Source: Watersipora subatra (Eukaryota > Bryozoa > Gymnolaemata > Cheilostomatida > Watersiporidae). Taken from it: a DNA stretch of 64,000 nucleotides. Below, in pieces: positions 13,531 through 25,421 of the stretch (positions within the stretch are counted from its first letter, which is position 1; every line of letters starts with the position of its first letter). Under the pieces are notes generated by a model. The model saw only the letters and a list, made by a program, of their open reading frames with translations. It was not told the DNA's origin and searched no databases. The translations under genes were made by a program, and so were the position numbers. The DNA is taken from contig NC_088711.1 of NCBI RefSeq assembly GCF_963576615.1, forward strand, positions 992,001-1,056,000, read 5' to 3'.

Positions 13531-13827
13531 ACGAGTAGCTCGACTGGTCTTGACCCACTGGGTCAGAGGTGCCCGGGCCAGGCCACCCAACCCTCGGGTC
13601 TTCCTATACAAAGACACGGGTAGGTTTATGGCTAAACAACAGCGGTTGTATATCGCTTTTCAAGTGCGATTGAAATATAGTCCTAGCGCGGAAGGACCAA
13701 GCAAAATAAAACAAGGTGAGTCAAGACTATATTTTTACATCTGTGACAATAGTCTTTGGACTATAGGTTTCACAATGTTTTTCGGCAAGAAATAATCAAC
13801 ATGCCTGTGGTCTGAGAGTTCATGAAG

Positions 13828-14850
13828 AAGCCAGTCAAGAAAGGAAAATACCAAGTTATTTGTACAATATGCAAAAGCAAGTTAAAGGTTGACTTGCAAC
13901 AAAATTCACATTACAGTTATTTGGTATCATAAGATTCACCATGTCTTACTCTGTTGTGCTGTAGGTGTGAAATATATGGGAATGTGATTGGAAGCTCTTA
14001 AAAGCTAAAAAACGAACAGTTAATCGCAGCCACACGAGACCACCGTAGTTTGGATTTGCTTTCCAAAACAGCTCAAATGGGACGTAGTTGTTACAGGATG
14101 GTTTCTGTTTACACTTTCATGCAACCTCATTCGCCGAAATATTTTTACAAGTATACTTCACGCATTCAATAAAACCATGTCTATCGTTTTTACGGGTCTG
14201 TTTTATCGTCGTTGTAATGCTGTCACTTTTAGCACTGATATCTTATAACTTACCGTAAAAAATCGTTAAGCATTTTAACCTTAGCTCGAAGGAGTACATA
14301 TCATTGTCTGATAATCATGACGAGCTTGTTGGTCACCTGTGATAGTCGAAAAATGCTGCAAAATTTTTTTTCGAAGTATTGGGTCACGTGATCAGATTAC
14401 GACTTGACGATTGAATAATGCCAAAACAAAACTGTAAAGTAGCGAGCATCTATATTTGATACGGGGTCTTTGGTAAAACCCGAAGTGTTTGTCATAAACT
14501 AGTGCTACGAGAAGTTTTATATTGAGCTTTTTATCGGCTTTTCAATTCACGTGAGAACATCACGTGACAAGACGATAACCAAACTGTGATGACTACGTCA
14601 GAGAAATAAACAGATTCCAATCTACGGCGGCTCTTCGTTTTTGAGCTTTTAAGAGCTTGTAACCACATTTCCACGTATTTGGCACCTACAACACAACAGA
14701 GTAAGACGTGCTGAATTTTTTGATACCAAATAACTGTAATGTGAATTTTGTTGCAAGTCAACCTTTAAGCTACAAAGAAGGGTCCACCTCAATACTATTG
14801 AGGCATTTACAACGAGGGCATCCTGGGGAACTTAAAAGCGCGTGTAAGAA
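13828..14850 (+). pseudogene. BED-type zinc finger segment split by a MITE
   Basis: Before the insertion the frame reads KKGKYQVICTICKSKL, and after it YKEGSTSILLRHLQRGHPGE. Together these give the C-x2-C ... H-x4-H spacing of a BED finger, as in hAT (ZBED) transposases. The MITE (13886-14764) entered at a TTAA. Removing it with one TTAA would leave the frame intact, so the break is a clean insertion. A hAT-type finger inside a P-like element suggests a chimera or an older nested insertion. Confidence 0.55.
13886..14764. mobile_element. TTAA-flanked MITE with inverted ends, copy 1
   Basis: Terminal inverted repeats are AGGTTGACTTGCAACAAAAT and its complement; TTAA flanks both sides (13882-13885 and 14765-14768). 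The inner arms carry AAGAGCTTGTAA and CGAACAGTTAATCGC-type motifs shared with the copy at 21170-22097. No coding capacity was seen. TTAA targets are typical of piggyBac-type elements, but the ends do not show the usual piggyBac CCY start. Confidence 0.8.
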
Positions 14851-16424
14851 CCTTTAATCCAGCAAATTTATTTTATTTTTAGGTTCTTTCACTAATACCA
14901 GAAGTTTTAGGGAAGTGATAGATTTTTGCTTTCCACTATGCTGTGTTATCTATTTCTATATTTGTAAAGTGTTTCTTAACTAATCTCTTGTTGATTATAA
15001 TAGCAGTTAAAAATAAAATCTGTAATAAAAACACTAGCCAAATCATGCCATTAATCTATCACCCATTGAATAGCATTGATCCACCAATGTCTAGCCATAA
15101 ATTGTAGATTGCATCTATAAACCAAGCCAAAAATTATAATGATTGGTGTGATAATGGTTTCTTTTATTTTAGTTTATTGATGTCACAACATTAGGCTGTA
15201 ATAGAACTATCTCTTAACCTTAAATGAATAAAAAATCGCGCGTGCTGACCCGGTCCGACCAGATCTTGGCCCTCATTGCTGACCCTGAGTCTGGTCCAAC
15301 CCTGCATTCCTTGGTCTCGTTCCAGCTCTAGCTAAGAAAGCCATTGATTCCATTTCTCTGATCAGATCAAAACTTCACAGGCTCATCATATTTAGCCATG
15401 TTTAGTTCAACTTGATATTAGTTTTTTACCTAGCCAGGGTCTGGCTCTTCGGGTGGGTGGGCTATTTGCCCCCTCTCCTTTCCCCCTTTTCTCTTTTCCC
15501 CTTCTCACTTCTTCTTTGGAGAAGGGGAAAAGAGAGAATGGGGATAGGAGAGGGTGGCAAATAAAGCCCTGATGGCTCATGACTTGTGTGCAACAATTCA
15601 TAGCTTTTATAGTTTTAATCTATGGTGGTTATCAGATGTTATCACAGAATTGCTTTAGTTTACTGGATTATGTATACAAGAAGGTTTTTATGTGAAAATA
15701 AATGTGATTTTGTCACCTTCTCCTCATTAGCTCCATTGTTAACAACAGTGCAGTCAAGCATGAGGTACAATACAACGACGTTACGTCATGCTATTTAAGT
15801 CCGACAGGCTTTTTCCCTATTGGCCAATCTAGGTTTATATATCTATGGAGATATCGTACACGAGATTTGTTTCGATAGAGAAGGGTCAGGGAGGAAGTAG
15901 AGGTGAGAGTTGGAAAAGAGCGAGGGGGAAGGGTTATTTAAGGCAATTTTTTACACACAGCTTGTCAATAGCAAATTACTCTTTATTGTGGTGTTGAAGC
16001 ATTTTTCAATAATAATACAGGACTAAGTTCTATCAAATATTTCATCAACCATCTACTTCTAAAGTATACTAATATGGTGAACATAAAGTCTTTGTTGACA
16101 TAATCCATTTTGAAATAAATGAAAACCGATAGATAAATGTCACATTAGAACTCGCTAGATTAATTAAAAACATTTATTTTGTGGGGTTTTCTGATTGCAA
16201 AAATCATTTCTCTAAATTGTCTAGGTGAAAGTACCTCTACTAAAGCAAGCCAATTAATGCCGTTGTACGCAAGCTAAACTCTCATTGTAATAAGGCTTAA
16301 ACTGCCCTGCTTGGTTACACGCAATAGCACGATTTGTCAACGTTTTTATATTGTGTTTTGAAAAAACTTTCTATTTCTATCAATATTAATAAGAATCACT
16401 CATCAACTGTACAGTTATCTTTAA

Positions 16425-17320
16425 AAGACGTATTTAAAAGACATCTTTAAAAGACATCTTTAAAAGACAACTTTAAAAGACATCTTTAAAAGACAACTTT
16501 AAAAGACATCTTTAAAAGACATCTTTAAAAAACATCTTTAAAAGAACTGTAAAATCATCATGAACTTGTAGTGAGGTCATTAGCAGTGGTTCTTTCATGC
16601 TTTATTAGGGTTGAACTGACTAGAATAATCACATAATTAACATTTATGGTTTCTTTCTGAAAGATGAACATTTTGCTCATAAAAATGGAATTAATCAATG
16701 AGATGCAAGTGATTAACCAATGAGATGCAATTGATTAACCAATGAGATGCAATTGATTAACTTATGAGATGTAAGGGATTAACCAATGCGATGCGAATGA
16801 TTAACCAATGAGATACAGTTGATTAATCAATAAGACGTGAATGATTAATCAATGAGACACAATGGATTAACCAATGAGACACAAGGGATTAACCAATGAG
16901 ACACAAGGGATTAACCAATGAGACACAAGAGATTAACCAATGAGACACAAGAGATTAACCAATGAGATGCAAGTGATTAACTAAAGAGACGAAAGTGATT
17001 AATAAATGAGATGCAAGCGATTAACCAATGAGACACAAGGGATTAACCAATGAGACACAAGTGAATAACCAATGAGACGCAATTGATTAACCAATAAGAT
17101 GCAAGTAATTAATAAATGAGATGCAAGTGATTAACCAAGTGATTAACCAATGCGATGCAAGTTATTAACCAATGAGACGCAAGTGATTACCAAATGAGAC
17201 GAAAGTGATTAACCAATGAGACAAAAGTGATTAACCAATAAGATGCAAGTGATTAATAAATGGGATGCAAGTGATTAACCAATGAAACAATTGATTAACC
17301 AATGAGATGCAAGTGATTTG
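16425..17320. repeat. Two adjoining minisatellites (12-13 bp and 22 bp units)
   Basis: 16425-16545 repeats TTTAAAAGACATC. 16680-17320 repeats GATTAACCAATGAGATGCAA plus GT, about 29 degenerate copies. No gene was found in 15848-17800 apart from these arrays. Confidence 0.93.
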
Positions 17321-17814
17321 ATAGCGTTGAATCATATATAACTCAACGCTATCGATATCAGTGCCAACCACTAGCCTCTGTATCCAGACCTACAGCAGGC
17401 GTATCTTGGTTTTTCATATCAGCCTGTATAGTATGGTAAAATTATCTCACTCTTCATAGAATTGAATCAAAGGAAAAGTACGTACTATGAATATCAACTG
17501 AGTACTATAACTAGCTGAGTACAATGACTAGCTAAGTACTATGACTAATATAAGGGACAGTCTAGACAACATGCGGTGAACAGCTGAAACAACACGATGT
17601 ATTGTAGAACAGCTGGTGGCACATCCATCTCATTACCTTCTGCCTAGCCAGAACGAATAGAGTAACCAATCACTTACAGACAAGTTGCTGTCACGCTCAC
17701 TTAGCCAAATTTATAAAATAATTTCTTGCCAAGGACTTTAGCTGCTCAGCAATCACCTTACGATTGGGGATGGAAGCACCATGTTTGTCAACAAAGTTTG
17801 TAGCAACTCGCATC

Positions 17815-18185
17815 CTTATGGTCTTTTCAAAGCATGGCAAGGATTCTTACAGGTCAGAGATGTGACATACCCTAAATCTCACTACTTCCTCTCTCACTGC
17901 CACAAGATATTAGATAACACATCAGACTTGATGACATCATAGCTGCCTCTGTTGCTAACAATGCTATTCTCAGTACAATGTTCAACAACATTTAGTTGAA
18001 TGGTGAGACAGTCAATCACAATCAGTAGAAAGGTCTGCATTCACCGATAGCTAATTTTGAAGCAAACATGGTGCCTACGAGTACTGCCCCTATCAGCCAT
18101 GTGGTGGCTGATAGGCCACCACATGGCTGATAGCTGTTTACTGAGCTTTTTAGAGTCAGAAAAATAGAAGGAGGGATTGCAAAAC
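17815..18185 (-). pseudogene. Duplicated pseudo-exon of the SLC16-like gene
   Basis: About 360 bp match 3940-4275 closely: intron sequence plus most of the exon 4177-4314. The copied exon contains changes and an inserted palindrome at about 18085-18135 (TATCAGCCATGTGGTGG with its inverted copy) that breaks it. The 5' end of the exon is missing. It lies 5.4 kb upstream of the parent gene, so it cannot serve it in normal order. I regard it as a segmental duplication relic. Confidence 0.75.
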
Positions 18186-18367
18186 AAGATTTGTGAAAAC
18201 TCTAGCCCAGGGCAATTACTCCGAGTAGAGTGTGACTAACCATGAAGGAAAACGTTTGAAGAGATAAATAAGACATAATTAGAAATACTCATAGGAGCTG
18301 TATGAGAAAGGATCAAAGGGGAAGAAAAATATAGAAAAAGATAGACATGGGTCAGCTACAAAAGACT

Positions 18368-18578
18368 CTAATCTATAACCAAGTCCTTGTTTATGAAAAC
18401 AACTCTTGATCCCTTAGTTGTAGCGGACTGCCTGTCATAACAGTTTTTATCTAACATATCTTTGTAAAGAACCATGCAGCAAGCAGGTGACATGGTTCCA
18501 AGGCTATCAAGATAGTTTGTATCGTATCCCAATGAATCCTCAGTATTAGGGGGCCGGCAGTAAGTGACTGTGAGGCTG
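18368..18578 (-). CDS. Possible terminal exon of unknown product
   Basis: A 67-residue open frame follows a good acceptor (CTCAGCCTCACAG) and ends with TAG at 18368. It includes SPACCMVLYKDMLDK and SRVVFINKDLVID. I do not recognise it. It is on the same strand as the PARP gene and 450 bp beyond its stop, so it could be an alternative last exon or an independent gene fragment. Confidence 0.3.
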
Positions 18579-19030
18579 AGACAGTGGCACAATATATGCC
18601 GACTTTAATATGAGAACATCGAGTTTACAGAAGCAAGCGAAAAATGGATTGCCTCTCAAATGACCAGGTTTAACCTGATCTAGGGTAATTCTATGAAATA
18701 ATATACACAATGGTCACTTTAGTAGGTACTATAAATAATGGACGCTCTATGAAGTAATATAAACAATGGTCATTCTATGAAAAGTACGATAAATAGTATT
18801 AACCTGTTGTTACAATGATTGCTAAAGTAAGTTAGCGGCCATGACAAGGAACTGATATGATACGGATATGGTCGTATAGAGTGTCCCACACGCCATACTG
18901 ATGCATTAGACAATATAGTAATAGTAAACCGGGTTTAAATGGGATTGCTCCAGCTCGCCCATTTGAAGCTTGTGCTTTAAAGTCTCTGTTTTATAGCCTG
19001 TGTTCTATAGACTGTACTCAAAGTCCTGTC

Positions 19031-22000
19031 TCACATAACTGAGCATCCTGATTGTGAAGCTGCTGGTGAACTGTCTGAATCAGAGGTGAATTTGATGACA
19101 TAATCAGCGTAAGCTGCAGCATCATGAAAAACGGCATACATGGTGGGAGAGTCAATATTATCAACTACTGAATCGTACTGCTCAAGAGGCGCGTGTGGCT
19201 TGTAAGGCGCACACTTCATGTGGCGTCGACCTTCACAATACTCTCCTGTTATAACCTTTGCAACTATCATATACTTCTCTCCAGTGGCTGACGGTGGTGA
19301 AAACATGTTGTTTGCGGAGTATGCAGACGTCGTCGAGAAGTAGGAAGCTGCACCAAGAATATTGCAACCTACAAAAAATTTATCTTTCCAAATGCAACAG
19401 CGTAAGATGAGACAACTCACGCGTGTTCAATAAAATGCAGATAATAGAGGAAGCATTTAACCAAAATATCAACAGCGGTCAAATATTGTTGGTAAGGCAG
19501 GGATATTGCCATTGATGGTTTGATGCCTTTGATAGCTTATTAATGGAGCATTAGTCAAGCTGTATTGTATACAGTGTACTCAAATAGTTCAAATGATTAA
19601 TGCCATTTTGTCTTTTATAGAACCTCTTGTATGAAGAGAAGGCTCAGCTCCAGTAATACTAACAGTGGGGTCAAGCGGACTGGATATATGTTAAAACAGT
19701 AATTCGGTTCTCAAGTTGTTGGTTTAAATTGTTCCGAAGGCTGAAGAAGGCAAAGTTTGATCAAATCTGCCTGAAACAGATGAAGGGTTTAGCCGGTGAT
19801 CACATGATTGGACTCCTAAGTAGAAAGTGATTGGGCTGCTGAAGTAGAGAGTGATCACATGACTGGACTGCTGAACTAGTGAGTGATCACATGACTAAAC
19901 TGATGAAGTAAAGAGTGATCACATGACTAGAATGATGAAGTAGAGAGTGATCACATGACTGGACTGATGAAGTAGAGAACGATCACATGACTAGACTGAT
20001 GAAGTAGAGAGTGATCACATGACTAGACTGTTGAAGTAGAGAGTGATCACATGACTAGGCTGATGAAGTAGAGAGTGATCACATGAATAGACTGTTGAAG
20101 TAGAGAGTGATCACATGACTAGACTGTTGAAGTAGAGAGTGATCACATGAATAGACTGTTGAAGTAGAGAGTGATCACATGACTAGACTGATGAAGTAGA
20201 GAGTTATCACATGACTAGATTGATGAAGTAGAGAGTGATCACATGACTAGACTGATGAAGTAGAGAGTGATCACATGACTAGACTGTTGAAGTAGAGAGT
20301 GATCACATGACTGGACTGTTGAAGTAGAGAGTGATCACATGACTGGACTGTTGAAGTGGAGAGTGATCACATGACTAGACTGTTGAAGTAGAGAGTGATA
20401 TACATGTATTTGCTATATAAATATTGCTATAAATATTCGCTCTGACAGCAGTGCAGTGAGCAGACTTACCTACGGCGCCCGACAAGCCTCGATCAAAGAT
20501 TCCTTTAGTTATCTTTGCTACATTTTCATATTTTGTTCCATGAAAAAGTACTTTTTCCACTTTAGGTTCAGGCTTTCCCAACTTGATAGCCACCTCAGAG
20601 CGAAAGGAGGAGTAACGTTTGTAACTGAATGGGTTCTGAATCCGAGTAACCTGTAGTTAATCAGGTAGACCCTGATAACCTATTGTAGTTAATCAGGTAG
20701 ACCCTGATAACCTATTGTAGTTAATCAGGTAGACCCTGATAACCTATTGTAGTTAATCAGGTAGACCCTGATAACCTATTGTAGTTAATCAGGTAGACCC
20801 TGGTAACCTATTGTAGTTAATCAGGTAGACCCTGATAACCTATTGTAGTTAATCAGGTAGACCCTGATAACTTATTGTAGTTAATCAGGTAGACCCTGAT
20901 AACCTATTGTAGTTAATCAGGTAGACCCTGATAACCTATTGTAGTTAATCAGGTAGACCCTGATAACCTATTGTAGTTAATCAGGTAGACCCTGATAACC
21001 TATTGTAGTTAATCAGGTAGACCCTGATAACCTATTGTAGTTAATCAGGTAGACCCTGATAACCTATTGTAGTTAATCAGGTAGACCCTGATAACTTATT
21101 GTAGTTAATCAGGTAGACCCTGATAACCTATTGTAGTTAATCAGGTAGACCCTGATAACCTATTGTTAAAGATTGACTTGCAACAAAATTCACATTACAC
21201 TTATTTAGTATCAAAATATTCACCATGTCTTACCCTGTTGTGTTGTAGGTGCAAAATATGTGGAAGTGTGATTACAAGCTCTTAAAAGCTCAAAAACGAA
21301 CAGTTAATCACTGCCATCTCAAAGCCGCCGTAGATTGGAATCAATTTATTTCTCTGATATAATCGAACGATTTGGTTATTGTTTTGACTCGTGATGTTCT
21401 TACATAAATTGAAAGGCCAATAAAAAGCTCAATATAAAACTTCTCGTAGCACTAGTTTATGACAAACACTTAGAGTTTTACCGAAGAGCCCTAACGAAAT
21501 GTAGATGCTCGCTAGTTTAGTTTTATTTCGGCTTGGTCTAATCCTCTAGTCGTAATCTGATCATGTGACCCATACTTCCTGCCAAACAGCGCAAAGAGTT
21601 TCTGCAGCATTTTTGGACTATCACAGGAGACCAATGGGCTCGTCATAATTATTAGAGGATGATATGCACTCCTTTGAGCTAAAGTTAACAAATTAAACGA
21701 TATTTTACAGCGGGTTTTGAGATATCAAAGTTCAAAATGACAGCATTACAATGATGATGAAACAGACGCGTAAAGACAATAGACATGGTTTTATTGAATA
21801 CGTGAAGTATATTTGTGACAATATTCCGATGAATGAGGTTGCATGAAAGTGTAAACAGAAACAATTTTGTTCAGCTACGCCCCATTTGAGCCGTTTTGGA
21901 AAGGGATTCTAATTTACAGCAGTTTTGTGATGGCGTCGATTAACTGTTCGTTTTTGAGCTTTTAAGAGCTTGTAATCACCTTTCCACATATTTTGCACCT

Positions 22001-23057
22001 ACAACACAACAGAGTAATACCAAATAACCAATTGATAATACCAATAACCTTTTGATACCAAATAACTGTTATGTGAATTTTGTTGCAAGCCAACCTTTTA
22101 AATGTCGCACTTCGTAATCATATCGCACAGTCCATCTCCGAAACCTGACTAAAAGGTCGATTTTGATAAAATATGAATTTGCTTATACAAATGTATGTAT
22201 GCTTATTTATGAATTTCCTTATATGATGCATGTAAATAAAATATGAACATTTCACAAGTTGATCCTCTCTTAATCTAATCCATGATGTTTTATTTGGAAA
22301 TTGATAAACATTGAAGCAATGCCTGTAGAAGTCAGGAAGAGTTATGCGTCAAGGTTGGTATCACAACGCATCATTCATCCTTACGTGTCTGAAAATTATA
22401 TACTTGTATATGTTATATGTGTCACATTTATTGCTTTTAATGTTATGGCTACATTATGAAACAATCAAGGCATTTTCTTAGGGTTGATTTTCCTCAATGA
22501 GCAATTGTTTTGTCGCAAATGATGTTTTAAATTATATCAATCTAAATTTGTCAATCTAACTTTGGTCGATTTTTCTAGGCATGATATCAGATTCTGGCGA
22601 TATTTATAACATAAGCAGTGGCTTATTGTCATCGGCTGCTCTACTGTGGCACCCACTTTGTATCATTTTAATATGGCTACGCTATTCCACTGTAACACAC
22701 CCGCAGTGCAACATACCACACTATAACACACTCACACTGCGAACAAATACTATAACACATCCACATTGTAACACACCCAAACTGTAACACACCCACACTA
22801 CTCCACTGTAACACAACCACACTGTAACGTACTAAGACTAGTCCACTGTAACACACCAATACTGTAATGCACCTAGACTGCTCCATTGTTACATACCTAC
22901 ACCACACTACAGTATCATACCTGCAATATTGTACAGTTTCCGTTTTTATTCTTTGTCCTATTAAAACATTTTGTGACTGTTGTCCACTCCACAGTGGATG
23001 AAAATACAGGATGCTCCGAGTAGACATCAACCTGGCCTTCCCAGTGAGGAGGAAGGT
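19031..23057 (-). CDS. PARP/ADP-ribosyltransferase catalytic domain with C-terminal CaaX box
   Basis: Three exons join in phase: 23057-22921 (entered in phase 1), 20593-20470 and 19368-19031 (stop). The first has LPPHWEGQ and STVEWTTVTKCFNRT, like the segment before the catalytic core in PARP14/TIPARP-class enzymes. The second has VLFHGTKYENV and IFDRGLSGAVG, giving the NAD-binding His. The third has AASYFSTTSAYS (the Tyr), KYMIVAKVITGEY, SVVDN and PTMYAVFHD. The third triad position appears to be Met rather than Glu, which points to mono-ADP-ribosylation or loss of activity. The protein ends in CSVM, a consensus farnesylation (CaaX) box, so membrane attachment is likely. PARP13/ZAP-L has a comparable CaaX. 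Minisatellites fill the introns. Confidence 0.8.
19795..20400. repeat. 32-bp minisatellite, about 18 copies
   Basis: The unit includes GATCACATGACTAGACTGAT then GAAGTAGAGAGT. It lies in the intron between the last two PARP exons. On the gene strand each unit reads CTCTCTACTTCATCAG, a pyrimidine-rich run ending in CAG, like a 3' splice site. Confidence 0.96.
20645..21165. repeat. 32-bp minisatellite, about 16 copies
   Basis: The unit includes TAGTTAATCAGGTAGACCCT then GATAACCTATTG. Copies are almost identical, so it is recent or homogenised. It lies in the intron just upstream of the PARP exon 20593-20470. MITE copy 2 begins at its right end. Confidence 0.97.
21170..22097. mobile_element. TTAA-flanked MITE, copy 2
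   Basis: Ends AGATTGACTTGCAACAAAAT and the complement of AAGGTTGGCTTGCAACAAAA; TTAA at 21166-21169 and 22098-22101. It shares ends and inner arms with 13886-14764. No coding capacity was seen. It lies in a PARP intron, adjoining the 32-bp array. Confidence 0.78.
22680..22918. repeat. Degenerate ACTGTAACACACC minisatellite
   Basis: Irregular units of about 16-28 bp built on CACTGTAACACACC. On the minus strand the array begins within the first bases of the intron after the PARP donor at 22921 (TTGCAG|GTATGA). It reads GTTACAG repeatedly. Confidence 0.85.
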
Positions 23058-23544
23058 CTATAACAACGGCGCACATAAAACAAAACTGTACTCTGACTCA
23101 GATCTCTAGACTCTCTTAAACATTGAGTCATCTGATAAACTGAATGGTGTGAGAGATCTTATGACACATGTACTCAATACAGAGAAGATAACTTCTGTAT
23201 CTCATGACACATTTTTCTCAAACTAATAGTTGTGTTCTTGCCATTTTGATGGTCGAACCGGTCTAACCTCTGGGAACTATTCATTGACCTTTTTTGGATT
23301 GTTTGAGTTTCCTGATCTTTTGGGTTGAGCATCACTTGAAGAGACGTCTCAAACCTCTGATGGACAGATGAAAAGATAAACTGACATAAGAATCCAGTTT
23401 CTACCGGAATCAGAAATCATCAAATATTGGCATCGTTGTTGACATGAAGCCAACAAATAATATGACTAACATTCTATTTTTAGCCAATAAAAAATAGCAT
23501 AGCCAATCTCAAAACATACAATATAATCAACCAGACAAAATTAG

Positions 23545-23905
23545 TTCTATCCATTAGCTCTATCCCTACTAGTTCTATCCCTACTAGTTCTATCTCTACT
23601 AGTTCTATCCCTACTAGTTCTATCCTACTAGTTCTATCTCTACTAGTTCTATCTATGCTAGTTCTATCTCTACTAGTTCTATCCCTACTAGTTCTATCCC
23701 TACTAGTTCTATCCCTACTAGTTCTATTCCTACTAGTTCTACCTCTACTAGTTATATCTCTACTAGTTCTATTCCTACTAGTTCTATCCTACTAGTTCTA
23801 TCCCTACTAGTTCTATCCTACTAGTTCTATCTCTACTAATTCTATCTCTACTAGTTCTATCCCTACTAACTCTATCCCTACTAGTTTTATCCCTACTAGT
23901 TTGTT
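23545..23905. repeat. 14-bp minisatellite
   Basis: The unit is CTACTAGTTCTATC, about 25 copies. The rest of the 23058-24145 intron holds a 60-codon minus-strand open frame (23356-23174) that follows a CAG but has no clear donor. I could not decide whether it is coding. Confidence 0.95.
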
Positions 23906-24145
23906 TGTACCTGTCTTTTTATATGTATGTACCTGCTTGTTATACATTTACCAATCTTCAATATATCTCTCAGTGCTTTATACTTCAAACTGTCATTTAT
24001 ATATGTACCTGTTTTTAAAATGTGTATTAGTTTTTTATAATCACATAGTATCATTTCTGGGCAACCGCAATGGATGCGATGAAATAGAAAAGAAGACGCT
24101 CACTAATTTCAGAAATGGTCAGTTAACAACTTAAGTCCAACATAC

Positions 24146-25421
24146 CAACAAATTTTGAACATCGCTGGAGAAGATGTCTAGTTGATGATTCCTTTGATAA
24201 TTTGCTTTCTTTTCGTTGAGCAGCCACATGAACACTCCAAAGGCCTGCACGCAGATGTAAACTATTAGCAGATATGTCCTGCACAAACAGAAATTAATTA
24301 ACTCTAGTCAAAGTTTGTATATTATATAAACTTTTTCACTATATATGCCTGTTTTCCACATTTAGCTCATCATCCTTTGTAATCTACTTACACTTCTCTG
24401 AAGAAATGTAAGTTCTCCTTTATACAGAAATACACGGATGTTTCGTGATCCTGAACTGTTTGCTCTGGCATGACTGTCATTGGAGCTAGGTTGCGCTTCT
24501 ATGGATAAACCTGATTTCATGGAAGCTTTTACTATAGATTTCAGTGTAACCATCATGCCATAGTCCAAAGATTCTATCGTATTGTCTAGCTGCAACATGT
24601 TTGTAATAATGGCTTAACTCTTAGCTTGACTTGCAAATACCACTATATTTATTTGAATCTAACTATCTCTCTCATCCTTAGTCTTTGCAGTGATCTCACC
24701 CCTCTTTTTAGCTATTCCTCTCTTGCACGCATGGACCTAACTTGTCACTTGTCCTCTATAACCCGCAATCACCTCACCGCTCTTTTCCTCTTCCTCTCTT
24801 TTAATCAACAATCTTCACCTCTCTATTCATCACAGATAGCTTTAATACCAATGTAACCATCAAATACAAAGTTTTCACCTTAAAAAAGTCAGCTTCCGTC
24901 CGATATTCACAAAAAAGAGTTGGTGAAGTGAACCTGCAGCTGATGAGTCTAAAGAGTGCTGTCAAAAAGGGAACTCCAATGAATATGACAACCAGCAGCT
25001 CAGCCACCACAAGAGGGTTGAAAAGACCCAGTAGTAAGATCTGTTGGATTCCTTGTCCAGCTGCGTCCATCCACCCATCCACTAAATCTATCGCTAATTT
25101 TATTAGACCGATGACTTTTCCTCCAACAACGGTAAACAAAGTCAAAATAGAAGATCCCATCAGTGCTAAAATACCATCTCTTAGATAGGCAGCGATTATT
25201 ATACATACAACTATCATGAGACAACATAGTGGCTCAAATAGACTCATCATAGCAGAAAGGAATGGTGCCAATATCCTTAGCAATATAACTAATCCTATTG
25301 CTGCCCTAGCCTTGCGCATGATTGGGTGAGAGAGTATACTGTCTTTTTGTATTCTTCCAGTAGCCTTGCATATTACTATACCTAAGTGAATCTCTTTTTC
25401 TCTCACACCTTTCTCTGCATT
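24146..25421 (-). CDS. Hydrophobic multi-pass region, probably the upstream part of the PARP gene
   Basis: Three minus-strand exons: 25421-24879 (181 codons, phase 0), 24589-24392 (66 codons, phase 0) and 24278-24146. The first has five or so hydrophobic stretches, for example AAIGLVILLRILAPFLSAM, CCLMIVVCIIIAAYL and PLVVAELLVVIFIGVPFL. I do not recognise the family. If 24278-24146 is entered in phase 0 it leaves in phase 1, exactly what the PARP exon at 23057 needs. The whole set could therefore be one gene: membrane region, linker, PARP domain, CaaX. Against this, another frame of 24278-24146 reads a convincing membrane helix (YLLIVYICVQAFGVFMWLL) but fits neither neighbour's phase unless a second acceptor is used. 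The 5' end was not found. Confidence 0.5.

Larger units (their letters stand above)
12617..15847 (+). mobile_element. second P-element-like transposon with ~490-bp terminal inverted repeats
   Basis: The ends are CATAGATATATAAACCTAGA and its complement, related to the ends of the element at 4862-7626. The inverted repeat runs about 12617-13110 against 15360-15847. The flanks are GAAATATC (12609-12616) and GAGATATC (15848-15855), an 8-bp target duplication with one mismatch. The interior has a P/THAP9-like C-terminal fragment (13210-13530), a BED-type zinc finger segment (13820-14850), and an 879-bp MITE inside that segment. It ends 230 bp upstream of the SLC16-like start codon. Confidence 0.82.

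Noticed and set aside
24146-24278. Reading this exon as a membrane helix (YLLIVYICVQAFGVFMWLL)
   Set aside because: Attractive composition, but with the main acceptor the phase fits neither neighbour. Kept only as an alternative in the feature note.
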